Source of the DNA: Arabidopsis thaliana
Taxonomy: Eukaryota > Streptophyta > Magnoliopsida > Brassicales > Brassicaceae
Length of the DNA: 64,000 nt
Assembly: GCF_000001735.4 (NCBI RefSeq)
Contig: NC_003070.9
Location: forward strand, 24,785,971-24,849,970
Reading direction: 5' to 3'
The notes beneath the pieces are model-generated. The model was not told where the DNA came from, did no database searches, and worked only from the letters and a program-made list of their open reading frames with translations. Numbering within the stretch: the stretch's first letter is position 1; every line of letters starts with the position of its first letter. A program made the position numbers and the translations under genes. Shown here piece after piece: positions 60,076-64,000 of this stretch.

Positions 60076-61210
60076 TTTTCGGTGGTTTCGTCTTCCTTTC
60101 TCTCGAGTGAAAGACCATGCATGATGGGAAAACAAGAATGTCTTTCTCTATTTCTCTTGCGTAATGACGTACACTGTTACGTAAGAAGAATATGACGTAA
60201 AAGAACAATATTAAACATTTTGTCATGGTTTGTTATAAAAAAAAAATTGTCATGGATTATTGATTTGATAGAATTAGCTTGTATAGAAAATGATAAATTT
60301 TGCGCTCTTATCCTGTTGATTGGCTATGATAATAAAGTCAATAATATGTTGCTCAACTTTCATAGGACCTACACAAAAGGACCACTAGCTCATCTAACTA
60401 ATCTGTGATTAGTTTAATTATGAAAAATCATGACCCTTTTAGAGACATATCACGAAAATAATAACATTGGTTATGGAGGGATTATGTGACATTATCAACA
60501 TGGTCTAAAATGTAACTTAATTTAATTTAATTCTACTGAATTTCAGAATTTGATGGGAACTAAATTATGATTTCACTAGAAATGGGGCTGAACAATTTAA
60601 AGTTCAAATGATAACAATTTAGTTAGTTTTTTTAAAGAAAATTATTTTTTATTTTTATTTTTATTTTTTTGTCGTCAGTTTTTTTAAAGAAAATTAAACA
60701 AACAAATTTGTAACAACGTTAACCAAAGTTTTTTTTTGTTTTTTTGGTCAAAAATATTAGTTAAATAAACAAATGAAAATATTTAAATAAACAAGTTGTA
60801 TCAAACAGAATTTTCATTAAATGCAGGATTATCCTCTCTTTTTTCCGACACAACGTAGATTATCCATTCGTGTTATTTTCATATGTTAGGTTTGTATTAA
60901 AAAAAAAAAGATAATCCTAATTTGAATGAGCCCTCTGATCTCCTTACGACTTTACGTGTCTTTGTCTTTTTCTTTCTCTGATCTCTTTCCTTGCTTTTTA
61001 CTTTTTAGGTCCTACTACTATCCTTTCGTAAATCGTAACGACATAAAGAAAACAACATGACTTTTATGGAAGGAATAAAAAAATGGATTTGTTGTATTAG
61101 AATTAGCAGCTTTCAATGAAAAAAGACTATGAATACCGAAAGTAAGTGATTATATTATATGTAGGGCCTGAAGTGGGAAAGGATCAGGAGAAAAAACGAG
61201 AATTGTGTTT
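60076..61210. repeat. Promoter-region duplication, distal copy
   Basis: Holds two anchors also found in the proximal copy: TTTCGGTGGTTTCGTC with AAGACCATG, AAAACAAGAATG and AAGAATATGACGTAA (60076-60210), and TGTCTTTGTCTTTTTCTTTC up to GGGAAAGGATCAGGAGAAAA (60956-61200). Confidence 0.75.
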
Positions 61211-61704
61211 AAACTAAAAGTTACAATAATTAGTCAAATAAATCAAATATTACAAATAAACGATTACTATTTATTTAAAATATACTTTTAATAACAAATA
61301 TAATAATTTATGATAAATTACACCGAAAATGTAATCATAGATCACTAAATGTTATAATAATTTATAAAATAAATTTAAAATTACTTTTTTGGAATAAATT
61401 AAATGTTATATAGTTCAACTAAATGGTTACAAACGTTTAAAATAAAAATTACAGCTATTCGTAAAATAAATATTGCAATAGTTCACTATTTATGAAGAAT
61501 TTAGTGAAAAGACTGAATCGTAGAAAATATTTATCCAGACTGCATTTTTATTAAACACCTATCATCGTAATATAAATTTAATTTAAATAAAAATTAATGA
61601 AAAATTACTAAAAAAAACATTTATTATTGTTATTGTTGTTTTTTTCCCCTACACGCACAAACTAGATCTGCATTAAGAAAATACATATATAATTTTACTA
61701 CAAA

Positions 61705-62285
61705 TTTCGGTGGTTTCGTCATCTTCTCTCTTCATTTGTCCTCGACTGGAAGACCATGATAGGAAAACAAGAATATAACTACAATGTGACGTACGAAGAA
61801 TATGACGTAAGGGAAGCAAATTAAGCATGTCTTTTTTTTTCTTTAGTCAACATTGAACATGTGTGTAAATCTCATACTTTTATTGAAGGAACAAAAAAAC
61901 AAGAAGAAGATTTCTTTAATGTTGTTGACGTTTTCTACCTTTGCTAGCTGCCTTATCTTGGTCGTTTCTGAAATCTCCCATATAGACAAAAAAAGAGAAG
62001 AAGACAAGTCTACTTTTTATAGTTTGATTTATTTATTGTGACACTAAATCCTCTCATAGTCTCATCTCCCTACTTGTCTTTGTCTTTTTCTTTCTCTTAT
62101 CTCTGTCCCTTGATCATGGCCCATGTTCTTTCGTCATGACATAAAGAAACAACATAAGACATTTATGGAAGGACTAAAAAATGGATTTGCATTAGACTGA
62201 GAAACTATGAATACCGAAAGTGATTATATTTTATGTAGGGCCGAAGTGGGAAAGGATCTGGAGAAAAAAAGAGAATTGTGGACTA
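61705..62285. repeat. Promoter-region duplication, proximal copy
   Basis: Contains the same two anchors in the same order (61705-61831 and 62073-62281), with a much shorter spacer than the distal copy. Extra AT-rich DNA in the distal spacer (about 61210-61700 and before 60955) explains the length difference. Confidence 0.75.
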
Positions 62286-62435
62286 AGTTTAAGATTTTAA
62301 AAACATTTTCGAGCTAGGGAACTTTCAAATATTGAAGTTTCCACGCTATAAACTTAAAAAATTGGTGTCCACTAGAGAACTTTTTTTTGTATATATAGTA
62401 AGAACCAAACAAGATTTCAGAATCTAAACCAGAAA

Positions 62436-63365
62436 ATGTTTTCAAACATCGATCACAAGGCTGTGGCAGCACTCCTTCATGGCCAGGGATGCGCTAACAT
62501 CCTCAAGACGGTCCTCGACAACTGTAAAGTTAGCTCTGTTTCAACAGAACCTCTCATTAACACCATTCTTGATTCCTTTTCACTAGCTCTATCTTCTGTG
62601 AATTCTCCTAATCGTCAACCACACCATGAGTCTTCTTCTCGAGACATGGCAGGTCTTGTGCCTCAAAGATCATCAAAGAAGTAAGTTACCATTTACCAAC
62701 AAAAAGCTAAACACTCGGTGCGTATGTTATAAACAAAGTTCATGAGTTTATACTACAACATCGCAGGAAGATTTGCGGAGTAAAAGGTTTAGAGATTTAC
62801 AGAGATGATTCCCCCAATCCCCGCCTTGATGACGGCTTCACCTGGAGGAAATATGGACAAAAAACCATCAAAACCTCTTTGTACCAAAGGTTAGTCAATT
62901 AGGTAGACTACAAAAACAGAGCAAATGGCATGTACATAAAAAAACAGAGTCAATGCTCTTCTCTGTTCTATGGAAAGACATGTAATTACAAGTGTGATAA
63001 TTTACAGGTGTTACTATCGTTGTGCCTATGCAAAAGACCAAAACTGCTATGCTACAAAGCGGGTGCAGATGATCCAAGACAGTCCTCCAGTTTACAGAAC
63101 CACTTATTTGGGACAACATACATGTAAAGCCTTTGGGGTGCATGATAATACGTATGGCTCTGAAATGATAAACTTCGACCAAGTTGTATCTGAATCGGTT
63201 ATGCGTCAACTTGCAACAATTGGTGAACAAGCTGTTCTCATGGAGGACGAAGCTAACCATATCATGAACCAAGAATATGATATTAATGATTATTTGGTGG
63301 ATGATGAAGTCTTTTGGGGGAATGAATTTCCTCTATTTTCATCGGAAGACCTGATGTTGTTTTGA
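62436..63365 (+). CDS. WRKY63: Group III WRKY transcription factor WRKY63 (ABO3)
   Basis: Exons 62436-62680, 62767-62889 and 63008-63365 give 241 residues, the length I recall for WRKY63. It has the shared N-terminus (MFSNIDHKAVAALLHGQGC), DDGFTWRKYGQKTIKTS, and group III finger CYYRCAYAKDQNC ... YLGQHTC. WRKY63/ABO3 is a nuclear W-box binder reported to mediate ABA and drought responses, acting on ABF2 among others. Compared with WRKY67 and WRKY64 the protein ends early: one extra T in the run at 63359-63362 brings a TGA at 63363-63365, and the paralogous tail (ENVDAFD, ending at TAG 63385-63387) is still readable in the next frame. Intron 1 is shorter (86 bp) than in the paralogues. Its upstream region carries an internal duplication. 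Confidence 0.94.
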
Positions 63366-63745
63366 AAACGTTGATGCTTTTGATTAGAAACCTTTCCAGG
63401 TTTTAAACAATAAAGCTATTAAGCTTTTTATGTTATCATGGTGGAGATTGATTACCTGAAACATTCAGAGATGGGAAAGACAACAACATAGTATAAACTT
63501 CTTGAATCATTTTCGACATCAACGAGTTTTCCTTAGACTAGCAAAAACGTTCTCACCAAATATGAATATCATCAGAGAAAGTTAGAAGAATCAAACCTAG
63601 TCCTTCAGAAGGACTATAACCTTCATTACAGAACAACCTCACAACATGGAACAAAACTAAGCAAAAAGGACAACAAAAGAGAGACTGAGAACTTCGGCAG
63701 GTTAGTGATATGAAATACATTAGAAGGATATGATCATTCCTCCTC
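63366..63745. other. Convergent spacer between WRKY63 and the SINA-like gene
   Basis: About 380 bp with both 3' UTRs. No gene seen. Confidence 0.5.
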
Positions 63746-64000
63746 TTAGTCTTCATTGTCTTCTTCTTCTTCTTCTTCTTCTTCTAGGCTGCGGATACAA
63801 ATATAAGTACCCTTATACAAACCCATCGGACACAAGATATATTCAGGAATAAACATGAAGTCCTTCTCCGGAGTTTGGAAGCTCACTTTCTGAATCCGAT
63901 TCATCTCCGACGATCTAAACGTCAAAGTGTTACCTGCCGTCGAGTAGGATAGCTCATAGGAGAACTTTCCAACTCCTGGAGCAGAAGGTGCTATACAATT
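63746..64000 (-). CDS. SINA-like E3 ubiquitin ligase, C-terminal part (cut by window edge)
   Basis: The last 84 codons before TAA at 63746-63748, read on the minus strand, run out of the window. Segments GVGKFSYELSYSTAGNTLTF, KDFMFIPEYILCPMG and YKGTYICIRS match the end of the substrate-binding TRAF-like domain of plant SINA-like proteins, where FxxVP/IPxxxL..G is typical. The protein ends in an acidic run of seven Glu coded by a GAA repeat (about 63760-63783). The RING and SIAH zinc fingers would lie outside. From gene order it is probably AT1G66610, the first of a local SINA-like cluster. Family assignment is good, but it rests on one fragment. Confidence 0.75.
   Translation of the reverse strand, partial: NCIAPSAPGVGKFSYELSYSTAGNTLTFRSSEMNRIQKVSFQTPEKDFMFIPEYILCPMGLYKGTYICIRSLEEEEEEEEDNED

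Larger units (their letters stand above)
59385..62435. other. WRKY63 upstream region with internal duplication
   Basis: About 3 kb without a gene. Two blocks, 60076-61210 and 61705-62285, are partial copies of each other. TGACGT motifs recur in both. A TATATATAG box lies at about 62391, 45 bp before the ATG. Confidence 0.55.

Overview
This is a 64 kb piece of plant nuclear DNA. Genes have many short GT-AG introns, intergenic DNA is AT-rich, and the families are plant ones (DC1 proteins, RSL bHLH, PADRE/DUF4228, group III WRKY, CYP81-type P450, SUC carriers, SINA-like ligases). From memory, gene order and deduced protein lengths match Arabidopsis thaliana chromosome 1, about AT1G66450 to AT1G66610. 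Locus names and that assignment are recall; exon coordinates were read from splice sites and reading-frame phase in this sequence.

Layout. 0-6 kb: a DC1-domain protein (+), a small two-exon gene that looks like a secreted-peptide precursor behind a W-box cluster (+, my proposal), and a receptor-like cytoplasmic kinase (-). 6-20 kb: the root-hair bHLH gene RHD6 (+) in two long gene-poor stretches, including a 9.2 kb gap. 20-26.5 kb: a PADRE/DUF4228 gene, a degraded PCFS1-like fragment split by an RNase-H-like insert, an F-box gene with an apparent one-base frameshift, and PCFS1 itself (all -). 26.5-36.3 kb: dense housekeeping block with AAR2 (+, sharing a compact bidirectional promoter with PCFS1), an organellar-type formyltransferase PDE194 (-) and a 17-exon arginyl-tRNA synthetase (-). 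38.5-40.5 kb: a CYP81-type P450 with an in-frame stop in exon 1. 42.5-63.4 kb: three near-identical group III WRKY genes (WRKY67, WRKY64, WRKY63) with SUC7, RPL10C and COX19-1 between the second and third. The right edge holds the C-terminus of a SINA-like E3 ligase (-).

The 40-64 kb part is a recently duplicated block: WRKY genes and upstream DNA are copied, a 0.55 kb repeat flanks RPL10C/COX19-1, the WRKY63 upstream region is itself duplicated, and an about 1 kb non-autonomous hAT-like element with an internal 30-bp minisatellite sits upstream of WRKY64. Several genes carry small lesions (P450 stop codon, F-box frameshift, WRKY63 tail frameshift, possible SUC7 splice-site change).

I recognise no rRNA, tRNA or CRISPR array. 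No wholly new system stands out; the best lead for something undescribed is the small secreted-peptide gene at 2981-3573.
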